Assembly: GCA_001029295.1 (NCBI GenBank)
Contig: LDXJ01000063.1
Location: 470,063 to 534,062 of the forward strand
Length of the DNA stretch: 64,000 bases
Reading direction: 5' to 3'
Origin: Peptococcaceae bacterium CEB3
Lineage (GTDB): Bacteria; Bacillota; Desulfitobacteriia; Desulfitobacteriales; Desulfitobacteriaceae
A program made the translations under genes and the position numbers. This document shows positions 44,745 through 53,474 of this stretch, in pieces. The stretch's first letter is position 1, and every line of letters starts with the position of its first letter. The notes beneath the pieces were generated by a model. The model was not told the origin of the DNA. It saw only the letters and a program-made list of their open reading frames with translations, and ran no database searches.

Positions 44745-46148
44745 ATGGAGGAAGTGCCGAAGTGGATGTCCGCTGAGGGTTATGGAGAAGCCGAGCCGAA
44801 GGGGATGTCCCCTGCGAAGTACGGGAGGGTGTCGGAAGAAGAGTACGAGGAGGCCCTGGCCTACCTTGTTGGGCTGACGAAATTCGGCATGAATTTCGGG
44901 CTGGACCGGATCCGGGAACTTCTCAGACGCCTGGGGAATCCGGAACAATCCCTCAGAATCATTCATGTGGGGGGCACCAACGGGAAGGGCTCGACGACGC
45001 TTATGACCGCGGAAATTTTGCGGGCGGCGGGCTATAAAGTGGGGATGTTCACTTCTCCCCACCTGCACGATTACCGGGAGCGAATGGTGATCAACGGAGA
45101 AATGGTACCCAAAGCCGCGGTCGTCAGGTTGATGGAACGCCTGAAACCGCACCTGGAAAAGATGGTGGCCCAAGGGTTGGAGCATCCCACTGAGTTTGAA
45201 GTGAACACGGCCATGTGTCTGCTGTATTTTGCGGAGGAAGAGGTAGATTTTGCCCTCTTGGAAGTCGGGTTGGGCGGAGAAATCGATTCGACGAACGTCG
45301 TCAGCCCTCTCATCAGTGTGGTTACGAACGTGGGCATGGACCATATGGACTATCTCGGGCCGGATATTCCGACGATTGCCCGCAATAAAGCGGGGATCAT
45401 CAAACCACATTCGGTGGTGATTACCGCGGCCAAGCGTCCGGAGGTTCTGGCCATTCTGCGGGAAAAGGCGCGGGAAGCCGGGGATTCCTTTTGGCGGGTG
45501 GGGGAAGATGTGCGCTGGGAGAGCCGCTGGAGCGGAGAAACGGAGCAGGAATTTGATTTATTCGGTCTGCATGGTGCTTACCCCAAATTACGCCTCACAC
45601 TGATCGGAGCCCATCAGCTTGAGAACGCGGCCACCGCGGTGACGATATGCGAGGTTTTGCAGTCCGCTTACGGGGTGGCAGTTCCCCGCCCGGCCATTTA
45701 CGCGGGGCTTAAGCGGGCGAAGTGGCCCGGCCGGCTGGAATTGCTCAGTGTGACTCCCAAGGTTCTCCTGGACGGAGCGCACAATTACGACGGGGCCAGG
45801 GTCCTGGCTCAAAGCCTGCCTCTGTACCAACGCCGGCGTCTGGTGTTCGTTCTGGGCATGCTGGCGGATAAAGAACGGGAGCGGGTGGTGGATCTTTTGG
45901 CACCGTTGGCGGACGAAATCATCGTGACCAAACCGAATTCGCCGCGTGCCGGCGATTGGCAGGCTCTGGCCGGCATCGCGGCTAAATACGGCCGTCCGGT
46001 CTCCTTGGTGGAGGACCCGGAGGAGGCGGTTGCTCTGGGATTGCAACACTTGGGTCCGGAAGACATGCTTTGTGTTACCGGCTCTCTTTATATGCTGGCC
46101 GCGGCGCGGCCGGCCTTGCTGCAAAGGCTGGGTCGCTTAACCCGTTAA
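44745..46148 (+). CDS. folC: Folylpolyglutamate synthase / dihydrofolate synthase
   Basis: 467 aa. Mur-ligase-like ATPase: the P-loop HVGGTNGKGSTT, the folate-binding TSPHLHDYRERM, then LEVGLGGEIDSTNVV and the C-terminal LLDGAHNYDGARVL. It adds glutamate to folates (and to dihydropteroate), keeping them in the cell. AAAGGGAGCGAG lies before the ATG. The N-terminal ~40 residues are a charged extension before the family core. The valS-folC order is common in Firmicutes. Confidence 0.94.
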   Translation: MEEVPKWMSAEGYGEAEPKGMSPAKYGRVSEEEYEEALAYLVGLTKFGMNFGLDRIRELLRRLGNPEQSLRIIHVGGTNGKGSTTLMTAEILRAAGYKVGMFTSPHLHDYRERMVINGEMVPKAAVVRLMERLKPHLEKMVAQGLEHPTEFEVNTAMCLLYFAEEEVDFALLEVGLGGEIDSTNVVSPLISVVTNVGMDHMDYLGPDIPTIARNKAGIIKPHSVVITAAKRPEVLAILREKAREAGDSFWRVGEDVRWESRWSGETEQEFDLFGLHGAYPKLRLTLIGAHQLENAATAVTICEVLQSAYGVAVPRPAIYAGLKRAKWPGRLELLSVTPKVLLDGAHNYDGARVLAQSLPLYQRRRLVFVLGMLADKERERVVDLLAPLADEIIVTKPNSPRAGDWQALAGIAAKYGRPVSLVEDPEEAVALGLQHLGPEDMLCVTGSLYMLAAARPALLQRLGRLTR

Positions 46149-46264
46149 CAGTGAGCGCGATGAGTAAGCGGCATCTGAGTGTTTAAGTGATAAAGGTTTT
46201 GGCAAGAATAGCCTGGGGACAAGGAAAAGCAGCCCCGGACCGGGTAATAAACTCGTGAAAAAAA

Positions 46265-46292
46265 TTGCTTTTCCAAGAGATAGTGATATAAT
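46265..46292 (+). promoter_or_regulatory. Promoter of rex
   Basis: TTGCTT (46265-46270), 16 bp, TATAAT (46287-46292). A Rex-like half-site TTGTGAAA lies downstream at about 46313, hinting at autoregulation. Confidence 0.55.
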
Positions 46293-46341
46293 TAGTTTAC
46301 ACTTTTTCATGCTTGTGAAAGGTGAGAAATGGGGGATCTTG

Positions 46342-46974
46342 TTGAAGACGCTAAAAATTCCGGAGGCGACCATTATTCGGCTTTCGGTTTATTCTCGGTA
46401 CTTAACGGAGGTAGACCGTAAGGGGATTATTACAATTTCCTCCGGCGACATTGCCGAGGGCGTTGGTGTCAGCCCGGCTCAAGTCAGGAAAGACCTGGCT
46501 TATTTCGGAGAATTCGGTACGCGCGGGGTGGGTTACAACGTCAAAGATTTGCGCCGCCACATTCTGAAAATTTTAGGGCTCAGTGTGGATTGGAGCGTGA
46601 GTCTGGTCGGTTTAGGAAATCTTGGCTTGGCTTTGTCCAGTTACAAAGGTTTCCGGGAACGCGGCTTTGTGATCACGAGTGTTTTCGATAACGATCCTCA
46701 GAAGCTCGGAACCTCTGTCCACGGTGTTGAGGTCATGCCAGTAGAACGCCTGGAAGAGGTTGTAAGGCAAAATCGCACTCAGATTGGGATTATTTGCGTG
46801 CCGTCCGCGGCGTCGCAGGAGATTGCGGATAAGTTGGTCCGGGCCGGGGTACAGGCCATTCTTAATTTCGCGCCCGGCGTCCTCAATGTCCCTCCGGAGG
46901 TTGAATTGCGCAACGTGGATTTGGCGGTGAATTTGGAAGTACTCACTTTCAACGTCGGAGCGCAGCGCTTCTGA
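46342..46974 (+). CDS. rex: Redox-sensing transcriptional repressor Rex
   Basis: 210 aa, the family's usual length, from TTG 46342 (GGGGGA 5 nt upstream), beginning [21 protein letters not shown] as Rex proteins do. Winged helix ([24 protein letters not shown]), then a Rossmann domain with the NAD(H) motif [13 protein letters not shown]. It represses fermentation and respiration genes until NADH rises. A longer frame from 46255 overlaps the promoter. Ended by a strong terminator 70 bp downstream. Confidence 0.95.
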   Translation: MKTLKIPEATIIRLSVYSRYLTEVDRKGIITISSGDIAEGVGVSPAQVRKDLAYFGEFGTRGVGYNVKDLRRHILKILGLSVDWSVSLVGLGNLGLALSSYKGFRERGFVITSVFDNDPQKLGTSVHGVEVMPVERLEEVVRQNRTQIGIICVPSAASQEIADKLVRAGVQAILNFAPGVLNVPPEVELRNVDLAVNLEVLTFNVGAQRF

Positions 46975-47043
46975 GACAAGGATTTCCAACAACCGGCCCA
47001 AAGGCGGAGTAACGCGGAAGTGTTCCTTCGCCACGGCGAACAG

Positions 47044-47079
47044 GCCGGGAGACACGGTAACGTGTCTCCCGGCTTTTTT
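47044..47079 (+). terminator. Terminator of rex
   Basis: GCCGGGAGACACG (47044-47056) pairs with CGTGTCTCCCGGC (47061-47073), then TTTTTT. Confidence 0.9.
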
Positions 47080-47243
47080 AGGTGCGCCAATCGTGAGACT
47101 GCCGCTCGCTCCATGCCGGTTAGTCTTTTTCTGTCGAGCCGCCAAAGTTCTTGGCTGCTCGACAGTAGTTGTAGGTATCCGAGCAGTCTTTTTCCTGCTA
47201 TACTATAAACAGATTTACGGATTTTCCGAAAGGAGCGGTAACT

Positions 47244-47573
47244 ATGGCACTTGCGGCGGCTAAGAAGACTTTTGGCATTGTTCAAATCAAGAAACGTCAT
47301 GTCATTACGCTGGGGCAGGAAGTTCGAAAGGAACTCAACCTGGATGAAGGGGATATACTGGATGTTTCCGTGGAAGACGGAAAAATCGTACTGGAGCCGA
47401 AGAAACTCATCCCTGCTGATCAACAATGGTTCTGGACAGAAGAATGGCAAGCCGCTGAACGGGAAGCGCAAGCTGATATTGACGCTGGACGCGTCAAACA
47501 GTTTGACTCCATGGAAGAATTTCTTGATGATTTGAGGAAAAGCGATGAAGGTTCAAAGCACTCCCCGCTTTAA
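47244..47573 (+). CDS. AbrB/MazE-family antitoxin
   Basis: 109 aa. The N-terminal swapped-hairpin DNA-binding domain (FGIVQIKKRHVITLGQEVRKELNLDEGDIL... VEDGKIVLEP) is of SpoVT-AbrB type. The C-terminal part (WFWTEEWQAAEREAQADIDAG, SMEEFLDDL) resembles antitoxin tails that wrap the toxin. It overlaps the next gene by 29 bp, the normal toxin-antitoxin layout. It probably neutralises the toxin and represses the operon. GAAAGGAGCGG is the ribosome site. Confidence 0.85.
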   Translation: MALAAAKKTFGIVQIKKRHVITLGQEVRKELNLDEGDILDVSVEDGKIVLEPKKLIPADQQWFWTEEWQAAEREAQADIDAGRVKQFDSMEEFLDDLRKSDEGSKHSPL

Positions 47574-47823
47574 TCGTGCCTACAATAAGTTGCCACAAGA
47601 AATCAAGGATTTGTTTATGGACAGAATGCATCAGTTTAAAGAGAATTGGCGGCATTCGTCGTTTAGGGTTAAGCGTGTTCAGAGAACGGAGACCATTTGG
47701 GAAGCAAGTCTCAATATGTCTATTCGGTTTACGTTCGAATGGACAAAAGACGATCAGGGAAATACGGTTTGTCTCATGCGCAACATCGGCGAGCACGCTC
47801 GTTGTCTACGGCCGTCTCATTAA
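47545..47823 (+). CDS. RelE-family toxin
   Basis: 92 aa. RelE/ParE-type fold: STPRFNRAYNKLPQEIKDLFMDRMHQF, central RVKRVQRTETIWEASLNMSIRFTFEW, and the C-terminal CLMRNIGEHARCL. The basic residues and the His near the end would act in ribosome-dependent mRNA cleavage if it is RelE-like; this is not proven. It is translated from within the antitoxin gene. The pair sits between rex and cimA. Confidence 0.82.
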   Translation: MKVQSTPRFNRAYNKLPQEIKDLFMDRMHQFKENWRHSSFRVKRVQRTETIWEASLNMSIRFTFEWTKDDQGNTVCLMRNIGEHARCLRPSH

Positions 47824-47842
47824 ACTCACTTGAGCGCCACTG

Positions 47843-47871
47843 TTGTATAGTAGTTTCCCCTGTATTATAAT
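47843..47871 (+). promoter_or_regulatory. Promoter of cimA
   Basis: TTGTAT (47843-47848), 17 bp, TATAAT (47866-47871), about 30 bp before the start codon. Confidence 0.7.
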
Positions 47872-47899
47872 AAGGCAAAAGGGAGAGGGGAAATTGAGC

Positions 47900-49495
47900 A
47901 TGGGAGTTGAAAAGGCGGAACTCATCCTTTATGATACGACCTTGCGCGATGGGGCACAGGGAGAGGGAATCCATTTTTCTGTTAAGGACAAAATCCTTTA
48001 TGTTCAGAGAATGGCCGCTATCGGTGTGCCTTACATTGAGGCGGGTTGGCCGGGCGCCAATCCCGGGGATGAGGAGTTTTTTGCCGAAGCCGGAAAATTG
48101 GTTTTGGGCGGGGTGAAACTGACCGCCTTTGGCAGCACTTGCCGGATAGGAGAGGCACCGGAGGAGAGCGGGATCTTAAAGCGCCTTTTGGACTCCGGCG
48201 CGGGCGTCGTGACGATTTTCGGTAAGGCGTGGGACCTGCACGTGACTGATGTCCTGCGCGCTTCCCGGGAGGAGAACTTGCGTTTAATCAGAGAATCTGT
48301 GGCTTTCCTCGTCCGGGCGGGCAGGGAGGTCATTTTTGATGCCGAACATTTTTTTGACGGGCACCGGGAGAACCCCGCCTATGCCTTGAAGTGTGTGAGG
48401 GCGGCGACCGAGGGCGGGGCGAGTGTGGTCGTCCTGTGCGATACGAACGGAGGGGCGCTTCCCCAAGGGATTACCGCGGGGGTTGAAGCGGTGAAGGAAG
48501 CGTTCCCGGGGCTGGTTCTCGGCATACATGCCCACAATGACGGGGGCCTGGGTGTCGCCAACAGCCTGGCGGCGGTGGAGACGGGTGTTACGCAGGTGCA
48601 GGGGACCTGGAACGGATTCGGTGAAAGGTGCGGCAACGCCAACCTGAGTACACTGGTCCCCTGGCTGCAGTTGAAGCGGGGCTATGTTCTTCTTCCGGAG
48701 GAGGCTTTGCCTCAGTTGACAAGCCTTTCCCGTTATGTGTCCGAGTTGGCCAACGCCAAGTTTGACGAAAAGCAGCCTTTTGTGGGCAGAAGCGCCTTTG
48801 CCCATAAAGCGGGGATGCATGTGGACGCGATTCTCAAAAATGAGAGGACTTTTGAGCATATTGATCCGGAAACTGTGGGGAATGAACGGCGAATTCTGAT
48901 CTCGGATCAGGCGGGCCGGGCGAATATCTGGGAGAAGATGCGGAAGCTTGCCCCCGGGATTTTGAAAGGCGACCCCAAGGTGGAAGAAGCGATGCTTAGG
49001 ATCAAAGAGCTGGAAAATCAGGGGTTTCTCTTTGAAACCGCGGATGGGAGTCTGGAGTTATTGCTGCTGCGCACTCTCGGCCGGTTTGAACCGCCGTTTG
49101 AGATGTTGGATTATCATGTCTGGAGCGATCCCTTGCGCGGTGAACTGGATTCGGTAGCGGTGGTGAAAGTTCTGGTTGGGGAGAAGCAGGTGCATATCGC
49201 CGCGGAGGGCAACGGGCCGGTCAATGCGCTTGATCAGGCTTTAAGGGAGGCTCTGCGCGCTTTCTTCCCGGCTCTGGCGGAGAGCGAACTGGTTGATTAT
49301 AAGGTGCGCGTTCTCGATGGCTCCCGAGGAACGGAAGCGGTGGTCAGGGTGGTAGTGGAGACCCGTTTGGGGACAGAGGCCTGGGGAACCATCGGAGTGT
49401 CTACTAACATTCTCAAGGCCAGTGCCCAGGCCTTGCTCGACGGCTTGTACTTGGCGATTCAGAGGTCGGAGGTCAGAAGTCGGAAGTCAGAATAG
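47900..49495 (+). CDS. cimA: (R)-citramalate synthase
   Basis: 531 aa. HMGL-like TIM barrel with the catalytic motif LYDTTLRDGAQGEG, metal ligands in GIHAHNDGGLGVANS and NGFGERCGNANL, and a C-terminal LeuA-type regulatory domain. It condenses pyruvate and acetyl-CoA for isoleucine synthesis. ATG 47900 has GGGAGAGGGG about 9 nt upstream. The last residues (QRSEVRSRKSE) are encoded by the start of the GAAGTCGG repeat block, and the stop lies within it, so the C-terminus seems to have been rewritten by the repeat. Confidence 0.93.
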   Translation: MGVEKAELILYDTTLRDGAQGEGIHFSVKDKILYVQRMAAIGVPYIEAGWPGANPGDEEFFAEAGKLVLGGVKLTAFGSTCRIGEAPEESGILKRLLDSGAGVVTIFGKAWDLHVTDVLRASREENLRLIRESVAFLVRAGREVIFDAEHFFDGHRENPAYALKCVRAATEGGASVVVLCDTNGGALPQGITAGVEAVKEAFPGLVLGIHAHNDGGLGVANSLAAVETGVTQVQGTWNGFGERCGNANLSTLVPWLQLKRGYVLLPEEALPQLTSLSRYVSELANAKFDEKQPFVGRSAFAHKAGMHVDAILKNERTFEHIDPETVGNERRILISDQAGRANIWEKMRKLAPGILKGDPKVEEAMLRIKELENQGFLFETADGSLELLLLRTLGRFEPPFEMLDYHVWSDPLRGELDSVAVVKVLVGEKQVHIAAEGNGPVNALDQALREALRAFFPALAESELVDYKVRVLDGSRGTEAVVRVVVETRLGTEAWGTIGVSTNILKASAQALLDGLYLAIQRSEVRSRKSE

Positions 49496-49848
49496 GTAAC
49501 CCGGGGGCAGCACCAGAAGTCGGAATAGAACGGAGGCCTTACTAGAGGTTGAAAGTCTGAAGTCGGAGCGGAGGTAGGAGGCCTTACCGGAGGTCGGAGG
49601 TCAGAAGTCGGAGGTCGGAACGGGGGACAGAATAGGTAACCCGGGGGACGGAGGCGGACTGGGGACGGGATACGACGGAGGTGGGAGGCCTTACCAGAGG
49701 TCGGACGCCAGAGGTCGGAAGTCGGAATAGGTAACCCGAGGGCAGCACCAGAAGTCGGAACAGTACCGGAGGCCTTACTAGAGGTTGGAAGTCTGAGGCC
49801 GTATCGGAGGTCGGAGGTCAGAGGTCTGAAGTCGGAATAGTCGACCCG
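49461..49848 (+). repeat. GAAGTCGG-type degenerate repeat block, copy 3 (higher-order)
   Basis: The longest copy. Besides GAGGTCGGAAGTC units it contains a higher-order unit: GGTAACCCGGGGGCAGCACC..., GGAGGCCTTACTAGAGGTT, starting at 49495 and again, slightly diverged, at 49730 (235 bp apart), with a partial copy at 49635. It begins inside the cimA reading frame. Confidence 0.88.
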
Positions 49849-50129
49849 GAGGACGGAGCCGGACGGGACGACGGAGGGGTTATGGGCTCAAGGGCAGGCT
49901 GCCGGTTTCGGGCGCCTTGAGGCCGAAGGCGATTCCCGCGGTTCCGCGCCATCGGTGGGAGTTTCCGCCGGGCGCTCCTGTGATCCGGGCAGGAACTCAA
50001 GGGGTTTGCTCGACTAGTTTGGGATTCAGGTAGTTTGAGATTCAGGTAGTTTGAAGGGAGTATCACCCTTTCTGGTTGGGGGGCCGGCGGTCGAGTTTTA
50101 AACTTGGTAGTTCTTGGGTAGTTTAGGAA

Positions 50130-50189
50130 ACGGAATTTTCCGAGGGACGGGCGGGAAAACTGACCTGGACTCGGGAGGATTCCGTTTTT
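50130..50189 (+). terminator. Terminator-like hairpin after cimA repeats
   Basis: ACGGAAT (50130-50136) pairs with ATTCCGT (50179-50185), and partial pairing continues inward (TTTCCGAG/CTCGGGAGG). TTTTT follows. Confidence 0.55.
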
Positions 50190-50271
50190 CTATTCACTTC
50201 CTATGCTGATGAAAATCGCCTGTGGACGAAAAAAAGCTGGACTTCGCAGCGAATAAAAAATTATCGGCTTG

Positions 50272-50300
50272 CTGACAAGAAGACGAGAATACTGTATAAT
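50272..50300 (+). promoter_or_regulatory. Promoter of aspA
   Basis: CTGACA (50272-50277), 17 bp, TATAAT (50295-50300), about 35 bp before the ATG. Confidence 0.7.
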
Positions 50301-50335
50301 GTATACATAATCCAAGCTAAAGAGAGGTAAAGTTT

Positions 50336-51742
50336 ATGCGTCAGGAAAAAGATTTCTTGGGCTCCCGCGAGGTGCCCGATGAGGCTTATTATGGGATTCA
50401 AACGCTGCGGGCGGTCGATAATTTTCCAATTACGAGGTACCGGCCCCACGAGGAGCTCATCAAGGCTTTAGCTTTGGTCAAAGTGGCCGCCGCGCGGGCC
50501 AATATGGAAACCGGGTCTTTGAACAAGACGATCGGCGGGGCCATAGCGCAAGCGGCCGAGGAAGTCGCCTCCGGCCGTCTGCACGAGTCTTTTGTTGTCG
50601 ACGTGATTCAGGGAGGGGCCGGCACGTCGATGAACATGAATACCAATGAGGTGATTGCCAATCGAGCGATTGAAATCCTCGGGGGGGAAAAGGGGGATTA
50701 TACCAGGGTTCACCCCAATTCTCACGTCAACATGGGGCAAAGCACCAATGATGTTTTTCCCACCGCTATTCGCATAGCTTGTCTCAATGTCAGTCAGGAT
50801 TTGCTTTCCGGGCTATCCGAGCTGCGGCAGGCTTTCGAGGGGAAAGCGGAGGAATTTGACGGGGTTCTCAAGATGGGGCGAACCCATTTGCAGGATGCGG
50901 TGCCCATTCGCTTGGGCCAGGAGTTTTCCGCCTATGCCCGGATGATCGGACGGGATGGGAAGCGCCTGGAAAACGCCGTCACGTCCCTGGAAGTGGTCAA
51001 TATGGGCGCAACAGCGGTAGGAACGGGGCTGAACGCCGATCCTGCTTATATCGCGCGCGTGACGGACATCCTTGGAGAAATCAGCGGCCTGCCGCTGCGA
51101 CGGGCGGAAAACCTGGTGGACGCCACGCAGAACACGGATGCTTTTTTGGAGGTTTCCGGAGCCCTGAAGACCCTGGCGGTGGATTTGTCCAAGGTCGCCA
51201 ATGACCTCAGGCTCATGGCCTCCGGGCCGAGGGCGGGTCTTAAAGAGATTAACCTGCCGCCGCAGCAGCCCGGATCCTCCATCATGCCGGGAAAGGTCAA
51301 CCCTGTGATACCCGAGGTGGTTAACCAAGTGGCTTTTCAGGTGCAGGGGAACGATTTGACCGTGTCTTTGGCCTGTGGAGCGGGACAGCTGGAACTGAAC
51401 GTGATGGAACCGGTGATCGTTTTCAATCTCCTGCAGTCTTTGGACATTCTGCGCAATGTGGTCCGGGTTTTCCGGGAGCGCTGCGTCCTGGGGATCACGG
51501 TGAACGGAGACCGCTGTGCGCAGATGGTGGAAAACAGTGTCGGTGTGATCACGGCCATCAATCCTCATGTCGGCTATGAAGTCGCCTCGGCAATCGCCAA
51601 GGAGGCGATCAACAGCGGGCGCCCGGTGCGGGAAATTGTCCTGGAAAAAGGGGTTCTCACGGAGGAGGAGTTGAACATCATTCTCCATCCGATGGAAATG
51701 ACCAATCCCGGAATTGCGGGGGCGAAATTGCTGAAGCGCTAG
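50336..51742 (+). CDS. aspA: Aspartate ammonia-lyase (aspartase)
   Basis: 468 aa, fumarase/aspartase superfamily: substrate-binding GTSMNMNTNEV, QSTNDVFPTA and the mobile signature loop PGSSIMPGKVNPVIPEV. The residues after the signature (VIPEVVNQVAFQVQGND) match aspartases; fumarases have TQCEA there. It interconverts aspartate with fumarate and ammonia. AAAGAGAGG precedes the ATG. A weak hairpin AGCCAGG/CCTGGCT (51834-51857) is the only terminator candidate downstream. Confidence 0.88.
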   Translation: MRQEKDFLGSREVPDEAYYGIQTLRAVDNFPITRYRPHEELIKALALVKVAAARANMETGSLNKTIGGAIAQAAEEVASGRLHESFVVDVIQGGAGTSMNMNTNEVIANRAIEILGGEKGDYTRVHPNSHVNMGQSTNDVFPTAIRIACLNVSQDLLSGLSELRQAFEGKAEEFDGVLKMGRTHLQDAVPIRLGQEFSAYARMIGRDGKRLENAVTSLEVVNMGATAVGTGLNADPAYIARVTDILGEISGLPLRRAENLVDATQNTDAFLEVSGALKTLAVDLSKVANDLRLMASGPRAGLKEINLPPQQPGSSIMPGKVNPVIPEVVNQVAFQVQGNDLTVSLACGAGQLELNVMEPVIVFNLLQSLDILRNVVRVFRERCVLGITVNGDRCAQMVENSVGVITAINPHVGYEVASAIAKEAINSGRPVREIVLEKGVLTEEELNIILHPMEMTNPGIAGAKLLKR

Positions 51743-51885
51743 GATTTTCCCTACTTTGCTCTTTTTCTCTACTTTTCTCTTGCTTCTTGCGAACCCACTC
51801 GGAAAATGCTACACTAAGAATAATGTAATCCGCAGCCAGGAGCTTTAGGCCCTGGCTCGTTTCTGTGAGTGTTGGGGGTCGAAAG

Positions 51886-52149
51886 ATGGCGGTTGGCCGT
51901 AACTCATCCGGTACAGGCAGGGCGATCCTGCTGATTCTCTCAGGGGCCGCGTTGGGTACCCTGGTTGGTTTCGGCTTAGAGAAATACGGGATTTTGACTC
52001 CTTTTTTGCGGCCGGCCGTAATCGACGTCCCGTCACATACCTATTTGGATTTCTTTTTCCTCTCTCTGTCCTTTGGCTTTCGCCTGAATATCACGGCCGC
52101 CACTTTGCTGGGGGCTTTGGGAGGGTATTACCTGTCAAGGAAGTGGTAA
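51886..52149 (+). CDS. DUF4321 family membrane protein
   Basis: 87 aa, two membrane spans (ILLILSGAALGTLVGFGL and LNITAATLLGALGGYYL) separated by an outside loop with LDFFFLSLSFGF, as in DUF4321 proteins next to maf in Clostridia. Start ATG 51886 follows GGGGG by 7 nt. It ends 4 bp before maf, so they are co-transcribed. Function unknown. Confidence 0.75.
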   Translation: MAVGRNSSGTGRAILLILSGAALGTLVGFGLEKYGILTPFLRPAVIDVPSHTYLDFFFLSLSFGFRLNITAATLLGALGGYYLSRKW

Positions 52150-52153
52150 GCGC

Positions 52154-52750
52154 ATGCTTATTCTGGCTTCTTCGTCTCCCAGAAGGCGAAAGCTCCTGCG
52201 CGACTGGGGTTATGAGTTTAAGGTCATATCTCCGCCGGTGAAGGAGGAATTGCCCGCGGGGACTCCACCGGAGACCGGAGTGCGTATCCTGGCCGAACGG
52301 AAAGCCGAAGCGGGTCTGGTTCGGTGGTTAAAGGACGGAGGCAGGTATGAGGACGTGATTTTAGCCGCGGATACCATGGTCGTACTGGCCGGGCAGACTT
52401 TAGGAAAACCGGCGGGAGCGGAGGAAGCGGCGGCCATGCTGCTCAGGCTGAGCGGCAAGGAACACTCGGTTCTGACCGGGGTTGCGGTCCGCGACGGAGC
52501 GCGCCTCGAGTCGGGTTGGGTGGAGACGAGAGTGCGCTTTCGCGACCTTTCCGCGGGAGAGATCGCGGCCTACGTCGGGACCGGCGAGCCTTTGGATAAG
52601 GCCGGGGCCTACGGTATCCAGGGAGCGGCCGGGGCTTTTGTCCGGGAGTTTGCGGGCTCCCTGAGCAATGTCATCGGCTTACCCATGGAATATGTCACGG
52701 AACGGCTCAAGGCGTGGGGGATTCGGCAGGAAAGGCATCGCCCCGCGTGA
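52154..52750 (+). CDS. maf: Maf-like nucleotide pyrophosphatase
   Basis: 198 aa. The Maf motif LASSSPRRRKLL is at the N-terminus, with ILAADTMVVL and the C-terminal KAGAYGIQGAAGAFV, the nucleotide- and metal-binding segments. It hydrolyses non-canonical or modified nucleoside triphosphates and is linked with septum formation in Bacillus. First of the conserved maf-radC-mreBCD run. Confidence 0.93.
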   Translation: MLILASSSPRRRKLLRDWGYEFKVISPPVKEELPAGTPPETGVRILAERKAEAGLVRWLKDGGRYEDVILAADTMVVLAGQTLGKPAGAEEAAAMLLRLSGKEHSVLTGVAVRDGARLESGWVETRVRFRDLSAGEIAAYVGTGEPLDKAGAYGIQGAAGAFVREFAGSLSNVIGLPMEYVTERLKAWGIRQERHRPA

Positions 52751-52758
52751 GGTGGAGG

Positions 52759-53442
52759 ATGGATTACCGGCGACTCAAAGATCTGCCTGAAGAGATGTTT
52801 CCCCGGGAACGGCTTTTCCGGCTGGGTCCGGAGGCGCTGTCCAACCGGGAGATTTTGGCGGTTCTCCTGCGCACGGGTTGCAAAGGGGAAAATGTGCTGG
52901 ACTTGGCGGAGCGGCTGCTCACGGAATCCGGCGGCTTGGCCGGTCTCGGCCGGCAGACGGTTCACGACTTGGCCCGGCAGTACGGTTTGGGGCAGGCCAA
53001 AGCTTCGGTCATCAAAGCGGCTCTGGAATTGGGCCGGCGTTGTGTGACGACTGACCCTTTGACAAGACCGGTGGTCAATTCCCCTCAGGATGTCGCTCAT
53101 CTGGTGATGGAGGAAATGCGCTATCTCGACCGGGAACATTTCCGGGTAGTGAGTCTGACGACGAAAAACCATGTCCTCGGCATCACCCCGATTTCGGTGG
53201 GGTCGCTCAATTCGTCATTGGTCCATCCGAGGGAGTGTTTTAAAGAGGCCATCCGCCGCAACTCCAACGCGATTATCCTCTTGCACAACCACCCGAGTGG
53301 GGATCCGACGCCGAGCAAAGAGGATGTCGAGGTGACCCGGCGCTTGGCCGAGGGCGGAACCCTGTTGGGGATTGAAGTGCTAGATCATGTAATTATTGGA
53401 GATAACAGGTACATAAGCCTTAAGGAACGAGGAATATTATAA
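52759..53442 (+). CDS. radC: RadC family protein (JAB/MPN domain)
   Basis: 227 aa from ATG 52759, which follows GAGGTGGAGG; a longer frame from 52714 overlaps maf. A helix-hairpin-helix region near the N-terminus, then the JAMM metal motif [16 protein letters not shown]. The family was once called a DNA repair protein; the true role is unresolved. Confidence 0.92.
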   Translation: MDYRRLKDLPEEMFPRERLFRLGPEALSNREILAVLLRTGCKGENVLDLAERLLTESGGLAGLGRQTVHDLARQYGLGQAKASVIKAALELGRRCVTTDPLTRPVVNSPQDVAHLVMEEMRYLDREHFRVVSLTTKNHVLGITPISVGSLNSSLVHPRECFKEAIRRNSNAIILLHNHPSGDPTPSKEDVEVTRRLAEGGTLLGIEVLDHVIIGDNRYISLKERGIL

Positions 53443-53474
53443 GTAGTCTGGTTCAGGGAAGGGGTTATTCAGTA

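Larger units (their letters stand above)
49849..50335 (+). other. Intergenic region before aspA
   Basis: No gene seen. It holds a tandem 16-bp repeat, GATTCAGGTAGTTTGA twice (50023-50054), the terminator at 50130-50189 and the aspA promoter. Confidence 0.6.

Noticed and set aside
49461..49848. CRISPR array
   Set aside because: The units are short, degenerate and contiguous, with no constant repeats, no unique spacers of regular length and no cas genes.
50336..51742. Fumarase class II instead of aspartase
   Set aside because: The residues after the signature loop (VIPEVVNQV) match aspartases and lack the fumarase TQCEA motif.
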